From Tatumella sp. JGM91 (GTDB lineage: Bacteria > Pseudomonadota > Gammaproteobacteria > Enterobacterales > Enterobacteriaceae): DNA of 64,000 nucleotides. The notes beneath the pieces are model-generated. The model was not told the origin of the DNA. It did no database searches and saw only the letters and a list, made by a program, of their open reading frames with translations. Both the position numbers and the translations under genes were made by a program. Shown in pieces: positions 25,775-33,420 of this stretch. Numbering within the stretch: the stretch's first letter is position 1; each line of letters begins with the position of its first letter. The stretch is taken from NCBI RefSeq assembly GCF_018257575.1, contig NZ_JAERJP010000011.1:62001-126000 (forward strand), in the 5' to 3' direction.

Positions 25775-26589
25775 TGAACCTCGCATATGAAAACGTTTCA
25801 CCAATCAGGCCCGATCTCCGGGCCGTGGAGCGCCGTGTGGTCGATACCGATAATGGTTATACCAAAATCGCTAACGAGCTACTGGAGGCTATCGCAAGCG
25901 CCGATTTAACAGCGCGTCAGTTGAAGGTCATGATGGCTTACATCCGTAAAACGTATGGCTTCAACAAGAAAACAGATCGCATTGCTGACGAGCAGATATC
26001 TCAGGTTACCGGGATATCGAGACAGAACGTCAACAAAGCAAAAAAAGAACTGCTTTCAATGAATTGCCTGTTAATGGAAGGGAATCAAATCGGGGTTAAC
26101 AAGGAGGTTTCGGCGTGGCAATTCAGCAAGTGTCTCCAAGTTAGTAACTTTGTCTCTAAGCCAGAGACAAAAAGTGTCTCTAAGTTGGAGACTTTACCTG
26201 TCTCTAATCCAGAGACACACAAAAGACATTATCCAAAAGAAAAGAAAGAAAGTAATAAACCCCCTAAATCCCCCAAGGGGGAATCGTCGAAATTTGACCC
26301 CCTGAGTATTCCCGTTCCTGACTTCCTGAACAGCCAGTCCTGGAGCGAATGGGTTGAATACCGTCGTCAGTCTGGTAAGCCAATCAAAACTCAGGTCACT
26401 GTGACCAAGGCCTTCAAGTTGCTACGCGAATGCTACGACGAGGGGCACGACCCAGCGGCGGTGATTGATTCCAGTATCGCCAACGGCTACCAAGGCCTGT
26501 TCAAGCCCAAGGGCAGACCTACATCGCCAGTCAACCAACAGTCTGAACCACACTGGAACAGCGCTGAATCGTGGGAGGAATTTATATGA
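25774..26589 (+). CDS. O: Replication initiator protein O
   Basis: 271 residues. The N-terminal phage_rep_O winged helix has DNGYTKIANELLEAIASADLTARQLKVMMAYIRKTYGFNKKTDRIAD and the helix-turn-helix ISQVTGISRQNVNKAKKEL. The middle (about 120-170) is a repetitive VSxxET linker encoded by the origin iterons; the C-terminal domain should contact P/DnaB. It is coupled to the ParB-like gene upstream and to P downstream (ATGA). Confidence 0.92.
   Translation: MNLAYENVSPIRPDLRAVERRVVDTDNGYTKIANELLEAIASADLTARQLKVMMAYIRKTYGFNKKTDRIADEQISQVTGISRQNVNKAKKELLSMNCLLMEGNQIGVNKEVSAWQFSKCLQVSNFVSKPETKSVSKLETLPVSNPETHKRHYPKEKKESNKPPKSPKGESSKFDPLSIPVPDFLNSQSWSEWVEYRRQSGKPIKTQVTVTKAFKLLRECYDEGHDPAAVIDSSIANGYQGLFKPKGRPTSPVNQQSEPHWNSAESWEEFI
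26132..26216 (+). repeat. Phage replication origin: four 17-bp iterons inside O
   Basis: GTCTCTAAGCCAGAGAC (26152), GTCTCTAAGTTGGAGAC (26176) and GTCTCTAATCCAGAGAC (26200), plus a degenerate copy at 26132 whose right half is changed. Start-to-start spacings are 20, 24 and 24 bases. Each good copy is a dyad with GTCTC/GAGAC arms. A purine/A-rich stretch (26217-26270) follows, as in lambda ori, and would be the unwinding element. Confidence 0.88.
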
Positions 26590-27287
26590 GCCGATTACTT
26601 CAGGCGGTCGCCAGCCGTGACGCCAGTTCGTTATCTCAGATCGCCGGTAACTACCCTGACAAGCCATCCCAAAACGTGGTTAACAGCGAGGCTGAGAGCC
26701 TGGTCGACGCACTGTTCCGCCAGTTCCGGCAAGTATTCCCGGCGGCATCCGCAACAAATTTGCGCACTCCGGCAGACGAATCAGCCGCAAAAAAACAGTG
26801 GATTGCTGCTTTCGCTGAAAACGGGATCACTTCCCGGAAACAGCTGACGGCTGGCATGAAATGGGCGAGGGCGAAAGATACTCCGTTTATGCCGTCACCG
26901 GGTCAGTTCATCGAGCAGTGTAAGGCCGGAGCCTGCCATGCCGCCGGACTGCCGGATGCTGACGAACTGTACCGGCGGGTGATGAAATACTGTGGAGAAC
27001 GCGGATTCTACGAGTGTCCTGAGAACTACCCCTGGGAGAACAACGCGGACTACTGGATGATCACCACCCTGTACAGCCAGATGCAGGCCGGCAACCTGAC
27101 GGAATCAGAACTACGACAGCGGTGCGGTAAGCAGCTCAAATCAATGGCTGACCGGATAACCTCCGGTGAAGAAATTCCCGAGCCGCGCAAGCAGATACCC
27201 CAGCTGCACATACCGTCAACTACCCAAACAGCAAAATCACACATAGCCAACATCCGGCAGATGATGAAACAGTCCCGGCACAACTAA
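26586..27287 (+). CDS. P: Replication protein P (DnaB loader)
   Basis: 233 residues from MSRLLQAVASRD. Conserved lambda P features include VDALFRQFRQVFPAA, KKQWIAAFAENGITSRKQLTAGMKWARAKDTPFMPSPGQFIEQCKAG and the C-terminal HIANIRQMMKQSR. P captures host DnaB and delivers it to O at the iterons. ATGA overlap with O at 26586. Confidence 0.92.
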   Translation: MSRLLQAVASRDASSLSQIAGNYPDKPSQNVVNSEAESLVDALFRQFRQVFPAASATNLRTPADESAAKKQWIAAFAENGITSRKQLTAGMKWARAKDTPFMPSPGQFIEQCKAGACHAAGLPDADELYRRVMKYCGERGFYECPENYPWENNADYWMITTLYSQMQAGNLTESELRQRCGKQLKSMADRITSGEEIPEPRKQIPQLHIPSTTQTAKSHIANIRQMMKQSRHN

Positions 27288-27340
27288 CCCGAAGGAATAC
27301 TCAGTGTATTCTGTTCAATTGGGCTGCGGCTCACCAAATG

Positions 27341-27964
27341 TCAAAAAAACTCACGGTCAGCATCATCCTGGCTGATAGCTCTCAACACTCGACATGGATT
27401 CCCGACAGCTAGCATGTTTGGCGGTATATCTTTGGTAACAATGCTCCCGGCTCCAATGACACAGTTGTCTCCGATGGTTACACCCGGAGTGATGGTCACT
27501 CCACCTCCGATCCAGACATTGTTACCTATGCTCACAGGCTTACCGTATTCAAGTCCCTGATTGCGACGCTTTGCATCAAGAGGGTGCCCGGCCGTATAAA
27601 TACTCACGTTTGGTGCGATGAAAACATTGTCTCCGATTGTCACTTCAGAAGTATCAAGGATTATCAGGTTATGGTTTGAGTAAAAGTAATTACCAATTGA
27701 GATATTTTTCCCATAATCACAGACAAATGGGGGCTCAATCGTGGGATGGTCGCCACAGCCTTTGAGTAATTGCTGAATCATGGAGGTCCGTAATTTTTGG
27801 CTGCCTGGCCTGGTAGCATTGTAGTCGTAACAAATAGATTTCGCTTTTTCTCTTAATTCAAGAATCCGTGGATCATGGTTAGCATCGAACAATGTTCCAT
27901 CAGGTACCTGCGTTATGTGATTAATTTTCAATTTGCTTACCTCTCCAGTGTTAATTATGAGCAT
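27341..27964 (-). CDS. Maltose/galactoside-type O-acetyltransferase (left-handed beta-helix)
   Basis: 207 residues. The N-terminal Mac domain (DPRILELREKAKSICYDYNATRPG) is followed by hexapeptide repeats (IGDNVFIAPNVSIYTAGHPLDAKRR, IGNNVWIGGGVTITPGVTIGDNCVIGAGSIVTKDIPPNMLAVGNPCRVLR). The catalytic His is in YTAGHPLD. It transfers acetyl from acetyl-CoA to a sugar hydroxyl. It lies alone on the minus strand between P and rdgC and is flanked by short direct repeats, so it is probably a moron. It could modify surface sugars and thereby receptor use, or simply be a metabolic gene; neither is shown. Confidence 0.9.
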   Translation of the reverse strand: MLIINTGEVSKLKINHITQVPDGTLFDANHDPRILELREKAKSICYDYNATRPGSQKLRTSMIQQLLKGCGDHPTIEPPFVCDYGKNISIGNYFYSNHNLIILDTSEVTIGDNVFIAPNVSIYTAGHPLDAKRRNQGLEYGKPVSIGNNVWIGGGVTITPGVTIGDNCVIGAGSIVTKDIPPNMLAVGNPCRVLRAISQDDADREFF

Positions 27965-28098
27965 GGTAGACCATGTGGCTAAGCTAAAAAATATCCTTAA
28001 ATCTCATATGCGTTAGAAGTCAGTGCTCTAAGGCGCCGAAATACCCAAACTAACTACCCCAACATACTTCATCCACAACCAACCCGAAGGACTACCCG

Positions 28099-29010
28099 AT
28101 GGAATTTTTTAAGAATGCGGCAATTTACCGTATGACCCGTGACGTCATTAGCCTGAGCGAGGTGGAAGAATTACTGGAACACTGCCGATTCACACCGTGT
28201 GGATCGCAGGAAATGGCAAGAACTGGCTGGATACCGCCAATGGGCGAAGCATTCAGCGACCAGCTGGCCCATATCTCCGGTGGCCACGTTCTGCTGACCG
28301 TTCAGCGCGAAGAGAAAATCCTCCCGGCACCGGTTATCAAGCAGGCATTGGAAGCCAAAATCGCCAGACTGGAAGCCGAGCAGCAGCGCAAGCTGAAAAA
28401 GACCGAGAAAGATACTCTGAAAGACGAGGTGTTTCACTCGCTATTGCCGCGGGCATTCAGCCGCTACACGCAGGAACGCATCTGGATTAACACGCAGGAT
28501 AAGCTGATTGTGGTCGATGCTTCCAGTGCGAAGCGGGCCGAAGATTGCCTGGCGCTGCTGCGTAAGTCACTCGGCTCACTGCCGGTCGTGCCGCTGACTA
28601 TGGAAACTCCAGTTGAGCTGACGATGACTGAGTGGGTGCGGGACGGCAATACACCGGCAGGAATGTCGCTACTGGACGAAGCCGAACTGGAAGCGGTGCT
28701 GGAAGAAGGCGGAACCGTCCGCTGTAAAAAACAGGCCCTGGTCAGCGATGAGGTATCAACCCATATCGAAGCCGGGAAGCGCGTTACCAGCGTAGGCATT
28801 GACTGGCAGGAGCGTATTCAGTTTACGCTCACTGACAGCCTACAACTGAAGCGTATCAAGCCAGCCACTGAACTACTGGAGCAGAACAACGATATCGACC
28901 GGGAAGACGTCGCGGCACGGTTTGACGCCGATTTCTGTCTGATGGCCGGTGAAGTATCGGTGCTTATTGATGTATTAGTCATGGCTCTAAGTGATGGAAA
29001 TGAGCTTTAG
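28099..29010 (+). CDS. rdgC: Phage-encoded RdgC recombination-associated protein
   Basis: 303 residues, full RdgC length. It begins [16 protein letters not shown] and contains [43 protein letters not shown] and [20 protein letters not shown]. RdgC forms rings around duplex DNA and restrains RecA. Diverged from chromosomal RdgC enough to suggest long residence in phages. It stands downstream of the replication genes, next to the acetyltransferase moron. Confidence 0.93.
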   Translation: MEFFKNAAIYRMTRDVISLSEVEELLEHCRFTPCGSQEMARTGWIPPMGEAFSDQLAHISGGHVLLTVQREEKILPAPVIKQALEAKIARLEAEQQRKLKKTEKDTLKDEVFHSLLPRAFSRYTQERIWINTQDKLIVVDASSAKRAEDCLALLRKSLGSLPVVPLTMETPVELTMTEWVRDGNTPAGMSLLDEAELEAVLEEGGTVRCKKQALVSDEVSTHIEAGKRVTSVGIDWQERIQFTLTDSLQLKRIKPATELLEQNNDIDREDVAARFDADFCLMAGEVSVLIDVLVMALSDGNEL

Positions 29011-29125
29011 AAGCTAAAATATCACTCTGTCGGTATAAAATAAGATATATCTCATGACATATAGCCCAATACAGACTACTTTTATACGGCAGTCGCTATT
29101 CTGCGACTCATAACGTGGCGGATAC

Positions 29126-29299
29126 ATGCAGATATTTGATACTGAACACGCGATTGGCTTTAAAATTGAGCAAGATGGAGAATTGATATTTTTGATTAAT
29201 AAAAATGGTCACATCGCAATGGATAAAGAGCAGTTACTGGCTTTACTTGCGATGACAAGATCATGGGCTGAAGAAGGGCAGCCGTTAAGGAAAATATAA
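29126..29299 (+). CDS. Hypothetical phage protein (57 aa)
   Basis: 57 residues beginning MQIFDTEHAIGFKIEQDGEL and ending EEGQPLRKI; IFLINKNGHIAMDKEQLLALLAM looks like a beta hairpin followed by a helix. The ribosome-binding site is weak (GTGGCGG). A terminator follows at once, so it closes the transcript unless antiterminated. No family recognised. Confidence 0.6.
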   Translation: MQIFDTEHAIGFKIEQDGELIFLINKNGHIAMDKEQLLALLAMTRSWAEEGQPLRKI

Positions 29300-29320
29300 T
29301 TGCATGATGACGCACTATCA

Positions 29321-29345
29321 GGGCCGCTTATTTGCGGCCCTTTTC
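29321..29345 (+). terminator. Terminator after the rdgC segment
   Basis: GGGCCGC-TTATTT-GCGGCCC followed by TTTT. It separates the replication segment from the nin-like genes. Confidence 0.88.
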
Positions 29346-29396
29346 ATTGTTATAAATTGAACGTACTTGTATTAAATTCATTATCGAGAAGTGAAA

Positions 29397-29846
29397 ATGC
29401 AATTCGACCTGGTGAAACACTCAGGCGGCGTATTCTCTCCAGCAAACGACATTGACCTCGAACGACTCCAGCGCTTCAAAACCGGCGAAACCTACACAGC
29501 CGAAATCAAACTGACCCGTAACCCAGCTTTTCACCGCAAGGTAATGGCCTTCTTTGGCTTTTGCTTCGATCACTGGTGCGCCAATCGTGCCGGCCTGGAG
29601 CATATGGACGAACACAGCCAGTTTGACCGGTTCCGGAAAGACCTGACGATACTGGCCGGCTTCTATGTCCAGACAGTCAGATTAAACGGTGAGATACGGA
29701 CGGAAGCGGAAAGTCTGGCATTCGCCAGTATGGACCAGGAGAAATTCGAGAGGGTGTACAGCGCACTGATTAACGCCGCCATCAAACACGTATTTTCGGG
29801 CACCAGTGACCCGAACATCTTAAACAGGCTGTATGCCTTTTTCTGA
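29397..29846 (+). CDS. DUF1367 family phage protein
   Basis: 149 residues. FDLVKHSGGVFSPA, then a KTGETYTAEIKLTRNPAFHRKVMAFFGFCFDHW segment is the DUF1367 signature, found in the nin-like region of many lambdoid phages. Function unknown. A GTG at 29391 is an alternative start two codons earlier; GAGAAG fits ATG 29397. Confidence 0.85.
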   Translation: MQFDLVKHSGGVFSPANDIDLERLQRFKTGETYTAEIKLTRNPAFHRKVMAFFGFCFDHWCANRAGLEHMDEHSQFDRFRKDLTILAGFYVQTVRLNGEIRTEAESLAFASMDQEKFERVYSALINAAIKHVFSGTSDPNILNRLYAFF

Positions 29847-29858
29847 GGAGTCAGACAG

Positions 29859-30068
29859 ATGAAAACCGGAAAACATTTTGGGCAGGACGAACTCGACTAC
29901 ATCGTGAGGGTGGCCGGTAAGGTTCCGCTGCCGGTAATCAGCAAATCACTTAAGCGGACAGACAAGTCAATTATCCATAAGGCCTGGCAACTGGGCGTAA
30001 AACTCCAGGTTCCGGATGCTGTTTTACGCCGACACTGGCCGGAGTATGTGCGGGGTGATGATGAATAG
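29859..30068 (+). CDS. Small helix-turn-helix phage protein
   Basis: 69 residues: FGQDELDYIVRVAGKVPLPVISKSLKRTDKSIIHKAWQLGVKL reads as a three-helix HTH of the kind seen in small nin-region proteins. It follows DUF1367 by 12 bases and overlaps the NinE-like gene by eight. Basic, presumably DNA-binding; target unknown. Confidence 0.75.
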   Translation: MKTGKHFGQDELDYIVRVAGKVPLPVISKSLKRTDKSIIHKAWQLGVKLQVPDAVLRRHWPEYVRGDDE

Positions 30069-30228
30069 TCCGACACAAAAAGCTCTCGATAACCTGATAT
30101 TTCGCCCCATGACACTCTCCCGCAATAAACCCAAACCAATCCCGTCAGCATCTGAGGTCACTACCTACGACCCCGGGTATCTGCTGCGCAAAAGGAAATA
30201 TGACTGCATGAGAACGAGGCGCGTATGA
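30061..30228 (+). CDS. ninE: NinE-like protein
   Basis: 55 residues: MNSPTQKALDNLIFRP, then KPIPSASEVTTYDPGYLLRKRKYD. The SPTQ, FRP and SASEVTTYDxxYLL elements fit the NinE family as I remember it. Two adjacent ATGs (30058, 30061) are possible. It is coupled to the methyltransferase by ATGA. Confidence 0.75.
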   Translation: MNSPTQKALDNLIFRPMTLSRNKPKPIPSASEVTTYDPGYLLRKRKYDCMRTRRV

Positions 30229-31394
30229 CAGCGTACTACAACGAATTCGACCCAAAAGCCGCCGCATGGCTTCGGGAACTGATTAAACAAGGCCACATCG
30301 CTGATGGCGTGGTTGATGAAAGGAGTATCACAGATGTTAGACCAGAAGACCTCGAAGGATTCACTCAGTGCCACTTCTTTGCCGGTATCGGTGGATGGTC
30401 ATACGCGCTACGACTTGCAGGAGTGCCCGACGATTACCCGTGCTGGACAGGATCGCCACCATGCCAGCCGTTCAGTGTTGCAGGGAAGCAAGAAGGTCAG
30501 CATGACCCTAGACACCTTGCCCCGACATTCATGCGGCTCGTTGAGCAGTGCCAGCCTCCAATCCTCTTTGGCGAACAAGTTGCGGCAGCGATTGGAAAAC
30601 ACTGGCTCGATGATTTATTCATTGAGCTGGAAGGACAAAACTACGCCTGCGGGTCGGCAGTATTGCCAGCGTGTAGCGTCGGTGCCCCGCACAAAAGGGA
30701 CAGACTTTTCTTCGGTGCCGTTAATGTATTGGCCGACGCCGGATGTGACTATGACTCAAGCAAAATCAAAACCACCAATAATGTCAGGGAGGAAGCCAAC
30801 AGATCCGCAAATATCACTTGCCGACGTGGCATATCATGTTGCTGCGTGGCCGACTCCGACAGCGAACAACGGAACCGGCTCGGGAACATCGGGGCGACAA
30901 GGGGGCATGAACCTGCAAACTGCAACCGCGATATCCTCATGGCCGACTCCGACGACTCGAGACTGGAAAGACGGGAAGGAATGTCACAACGTGCCACTGA
31001 ACAGCCTGCTGGGTCGTGTGGTCTGGACGGCGGATCAGCCGATACGGATAACAGCTTCTGGCCAGGTGCTGACTGGCTCGGATGCCGGGATGGAAAGTTC
31101 AGGCCAGTTGAACCCGGAACATTCCCGCTGGCTAATGGGATTCCCGCCAGAGTGGTGCGCCTGCGCGGTTACGGCAATGCTATCGTCCCGCAAGTAGCTG
31201 CTGAATTTATCGGGGCATTTCTCGACAACCTGGCAGAGACACCATGCACAGCCTGCGGATTCCCGGCTACTGATAACCAGCTCTGCGATACCTGCGAGGA
31301 ACTATACAGCGCAAAGAGTCCAAACTTTTACGACCTGGGAGGTGATGATGGTCAGGCAGAAAAAGCCGAAACCAAAAACTTGCCGCCACTGTAA
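30225..31394 (+). CDS. DNA cytosine-5 methyltransferase
   Basis: 389 residues. Motif I FAGIGGWSYALRLAG, motif IV SPPCQPFSVAGKQ (catalytic Cys in PPCQP), a FGEQV in place of the usual ENV, motif VIII-like GAPHKRDRLFF and motif X LRGYGNAIVPQVAAEFI are present, then a Cys-rich tail (CTACGFPATDNQLCDTCEEL) that may bind zinc. Residues about 165-300 contain repeated ADSDS elements, a low-complexity variable region. It would methylate phage DNA against host restriction. A second reading frame inside this gene is also coding-like. Confidence 0.9.
   Translation: MTAYYNEFDPKAAAWLRELIKQGHIADGVVDERSITDVRPEDLEGFTQCHFFAGIGGWSYALRLAGVPDDYPCWTGSPPCQPFSVAGKQEGQHDPRHLAPTFMRLVEQCQPPILFGEQVAAAIGKHWLDDLFIELEGQNYACGSAVLPACSVGAPHKRDRLFFGAVNVLADAGCDYDSSKIKTTNNVREEANRSANITCRRGISCCCVADSDSEQRNRLGNIGATRGHEPANCNRDILMADSDDSRLERREGMSQRATEQPAGSCGLDGGSADTDNSFWPGADWLGCRDGKFRPVEPGTFPLANGIPARVVRLRGYGNAIVPQVAAEFIGAFLDNLAETPCTACGFPATDNQLCDTCEELYSAKSPNFYDLGGDDGQAEKAETKNLPPL
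30334..31197 (+). CDS. Overprinted protein inside the methyltransferase gene (+1 frame, 287 aa)
   Basis: The +1 frame is open for 287 codons from ATG 30334, which has its own AGGAG eight bases upstream. It begins MLDQKTSKDSLSATS and has LQSSLANKLRQRLENTGSMIYSLSWKDKTTPAGRQYCQR, three WPTP motifs, TRDWKDGKECHNVPLNSLLGRV and GQLNPEHSRWLMGFPPEW. I recall this architecture as a phage-associated protein family annotated near cytosine methylases. The WPTP motifs are the same DNA as ADSDS in the other frame, and CACAVTAM is the same DNA as LRGYGNAI. It may be a partner of the methylase; biochemical role unknown. Confidence 0.65.
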   Translation: MLDQKTSKDSLSATSLPVSVDGHTRYDLQECPTITRAGQDRHHASRSVLQGSKKVSMTLDTLPRHSCGSLSSASLQSSLANKLRQRLENTGSMIYSLSWKDKTTPAGRQYCQRVASVPRTKGTDFSSVPLMYWPTPDVTMTQAKSKPPIMSGRKPTDPQISLADVAYHVAAWPTPTANNGTGSGTSGRQGGMNLQTATAISSWPTPTTRDWKDGKECHNVPLNSLLGRVVWTADQPIRITASGQVLTGSDAGMESSGQLNPEHSRWLMGFPPEWCACAVTAMLSSRK

Positions 31395-31923
31395 ATCAAA
31401 ATTCTTCCCCCGCACCACCACCCAGATAGTCTGCTCACCATCCTGCGCAATCCAATACAGCAAGCACCAATCAGCGAAACAGGCTGAGCGGCAGGCTATT
31501 GCCGATCGGAAAGCGCACCGGGAACGTAAAGCAGACCTGAAGCCATTAAGCCACTGGATAAACATGACCCAGCGGGCGTTTAACGACTTCATTCGGGAAC
31601 GCGACGGGGAGGTTTGTATCAGCTGCGGCAGTCGGTCGGCAGTCAGTTATCACGCCGGGCACTACCGGACTACGGCAAAGGCCAGTCAGCTTCGGTTCAA
31701 CGAGGACAACTGTAATAGCCAATGTTCAGCCTGTAATACCCACCACTCCGGAAATATCGGTCCGTACCGTCTCAATCTGATAGCCAAAATCGGCACTGAG
31801 CGGGTCGAGGCGCTCGAAAACAACAACGAACCACACCGATATACCAGAGAGGAACTGGAATCGCTCAGGGCGCGCTACAGGAAGAAAACCAGAGAACTGA
31901 TTAAACAGCGGGAGGATTCATGA
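31348..31923 (+). CDS. ninG: NinG (Rap) recombination protein
   Basis: 191 residues. KTCRHCKSKFFPRTTTQIVCSPSC is the N-terminal zinc cluster; RDGEVCISCG, then YHAGHYRTTAKASQLRFNEDNCNSQCSACN is the NinG core with an HNH-like Cys/His set. In lambda Rap is a Holliday-junction and D-loop nuclease. GGGAGG five bases before ATG 31348 fixes the start. It overlaps the methylase gene by 47 bases. Confidence 0.93.
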   Translation: MVRQKKPKPKTCRHCKSKFFPRTTTQIVCSPSCAIQYSKHQSAKQAERQAIADRKAHRERKADLKPLSHWINMTQRAFNDFIRERDGEVCISCGSRSAVSYHAGHYRTTAKASQLRFNEDNCNSQCSACNTHHSGNIGPYRLNLIAKIGTERVEALENNNEPHRYTREELESLRARYRKKTRELIKQREDS

Positions 31924-32042
31924 CCTGGCTAACCAAACTCCTCAACCATTTCACCCCGACAGTTCCGGATGTAAAACCCGCTCACTGGCAATCATGGGAT
32001 GCCACACCCCGGAGGAAGAATGAATCTCGAAAATACAGTTAA
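31920..32042 (+). CDS. Small phage protein between ninG and Q (40 aa)
   Basis: 40 codons, MTWLTKLLNHFTPTVPDV, then HWQSWDATPRRKNESRKYS. ATGA overlap with ninG and a 23-base overlap with Q, so translational coupling is likely. Tryptophan-rich and basic at the end. Unknown function. Confidence 0.55.
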   Translation: MTWLTKLLNHFTPTVPDVKPAHWQSWDATPRRKNESRKYS

Positions 32043-32652
32043 GTTTCACAGCCCGAAATCTCCGCAATTCACCGACTCCCCACGAGCAACTGCATCAGAG
32101 GCATTAACCGGTACTGACGTTATGGGAGCGTTCGGGATGGTGCAGAGTCGCTCTCAACTCGGATTCACAGCTTTCAGCGGCAAAATGGATCTGAGTGAGA
32201 ACGACAAACGAAAGGCAATTCAGTTACTGACACAGCATGGATTAAAGCACTGCGACAAGGTGGCAGCCTTACGCAAACTTGAAACAAAGGTTAAGGGAAA
32301 AGTGGTGCAAACACTCGCAACTTTCGCCTTTGCGTCATGGTCCCGTTCAGCGGCAACACCCGGAGCCAGGTGTAAAGACTGTCATGGTACTGGCCGAGCA
32401 TGTGATCGGGAGAAAACTGAAGCAAGTGGGGTGTTCACGGAAAAAGAGTGTAACCGGTGTTCGGGCGATGGCTACACCAGACTGCCGGCTGTATCAGCTT
32501 ACAAGGCAATAAAGTCCAATATCACTGATAAGCAGTGGCGCTATGAGGTGAAGCGATATTACGAATCACTGATATCGGAACTGGATAAATCAGAGAATCA
32601 CGCCAATAGCATGTTGCGGCTGGTTACCACATTTTTTGACGAAGTTAATTAA
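32020..32652 (+). CDS. Q: Late antitermination protein Q
   Basis: 210 residues from MNLENTVKFHSPKS. A zinc finger of the lambda Q type is present: CKDCHGTGRACDRE, then CNRCSGDGYTRLPA, followed by SAYKAIKSNITDKQWRYEVKRYYESLI. Q binds a DNA site at the late promoter and modifies paused polymerase. GGAGGAAGA precedes the start at 32020. The late promoter lies 16 bases after its stop. Confidence 0.93.
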   Translation: MNLENTVKFHSPKSPQFTDSPRATASEALTGTDVMGAFGMVQSRSQLGFTAFSGKMDLSENDKRKAIQLLTQHGLKHCDKVAALRKLETKVKGKVVQTLATFAFASWSRSAATPGARCKDCHGTGRACDREKTEASGVFTEKECNRCSGDGYTRLPAVSAYKAIKSNITDKQWRYEVKRYYESLISELDKSENHANSMLRLVTTFFDEVN

Positions 32653-32668
32653 CTACAATCGATTGCAG

Positions 32669-32697
32669 TTGACTAAATGGCGGAAAATGGGTAGATT
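32669..32697 (+). promoter_or_regulatory. Late promoter PR' (Q-dependent)
   Basis: TTGACT (32669-32674), 17 bases, TAGATT (32692-32697). The sequence TTGACTxAxTGxxxAAAATxGGGTAxATTT is almost the same as lambda pR' as I remember it, including the spacer where Q binds. The stretch 32698-33166 has no protein gene; it holds the leader with three terminators, consistent with the Q-antiterminated late leader RNA. Confidence 0.85.
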
Positions 32698-32745
32698 TTA
32701 CACCAATGATGGGGTTTTTATATTTCGCATCTAATTGAATTCGAA

Positions 32746-32771
32746 GGGCTCGCAAATTGCGGGTCTTTTTT
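32746..32771 (+). terminator. First terminator in the late leader
   Basis: CTCGCA-AAT-TGCGGG (one G-U pair) followed by TCTTTTTT. Downstream of PR'. Confidence 0.7.
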
Positions 32772-32883
32772 AGTTTATAGACTTTCAATTATGAGCAGAC
32801 AAACTACTCTTAAATAGTGTCAGGAATTCAGAGGGACGTAGGGTCTTCTCTGAAGCTTGGCTTCTCCATTTAAGTCCCGCTTT

Positions 32884-32910
32884 CCCCGCGATCAAATCGC
32901 GGGGTTTTTT
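32884..32910 (+). terminator. Strong terminator in the late leader (tR'-like)
   Basis: CCCCGCGAT-CAA-ATCGCGGGG followed by six T, about 190 bases downstream of the PR' start. The RNA from PR' to this point would resemble the lambda 6S leader. Confidence 0.92.
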
Positions 32911-33016
32911 GTATATCGGGAAGGGGAATAATTACGTGTTCGCAAGCAAAGTTTCTAACTTGAACTAAATCGCTGAACGGACAGTGCGAAATTGTTGTAT
33001 CCGTAAATTTTATCCA

Positions 33017-33043
33017 GGCTCTGCTACGGCAGGGCCTTTTTTA
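33017..33043 (+). terminator. Third terminator before the lysis genes
   Basis: AGGCTCTGC-TACG-GCAGGGCCT followed by TTTTT. Confidence 0.8.
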
Positions 33044-33166
33044 TACTCAGATTTCACCCTCTGCCAATCGACGACCCGTTAAAAATCCTCTCTGACTGTA
33101 GCGTTAACGGCACAGGGTGAATCCCTACACACAGCACCGAGCTTTTCTCAAGCAAAGGTGGAACCC

Positions 33167-33418
33167 ATGAAGATAAATATCATGCCCGACAAAATTGCAT
33201 CGGCAGCAAGCTATTGCGTGTCCGGCACACTTGTCTGCGGAGGTAGCGTGGCCCAATGGATCAATGACCTCGACTGGAACAAGATAGCCGTTATCAGCGG
33301 GATCATCGTAGGTGTCGCAACACTACTGGTGAATGCCTGGTACAAAAGCCAGACGCTGAAAGCCTATAAAGACTCGATTGCCCGGGGAATCCCCAGCGCA
33401 CCGCCAGAAGGTGACTGA
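33167..33418 (+). CDS. Class II holin (pinholin-like)
   Basis: 83 residues with two membrane segments (about 10-30, IASAASYCVSGTLVCGGSVAQW, and 38-60, IAVISGIIVGVATLLVNAWY) and a charged tail. This is the two-helix class II layout of the phage 21 S protein. It depolarises the inner membrane and triggers the SAR endolysin encoded next. ATG 33167 has AGGTGG before it. An internal Met (33182) could give a shorter form, as in the dual-start S21 system. Confidence 0.85.
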   Translation: MKINIMPDKIASAASYCVSGTLVCGGSVAQWINDLDWNKIAVISGIIVGVATLLVNAWYKSQTLKAYKDSIARGIPSAPPEGD

Positions 33419-33420
33419 CC

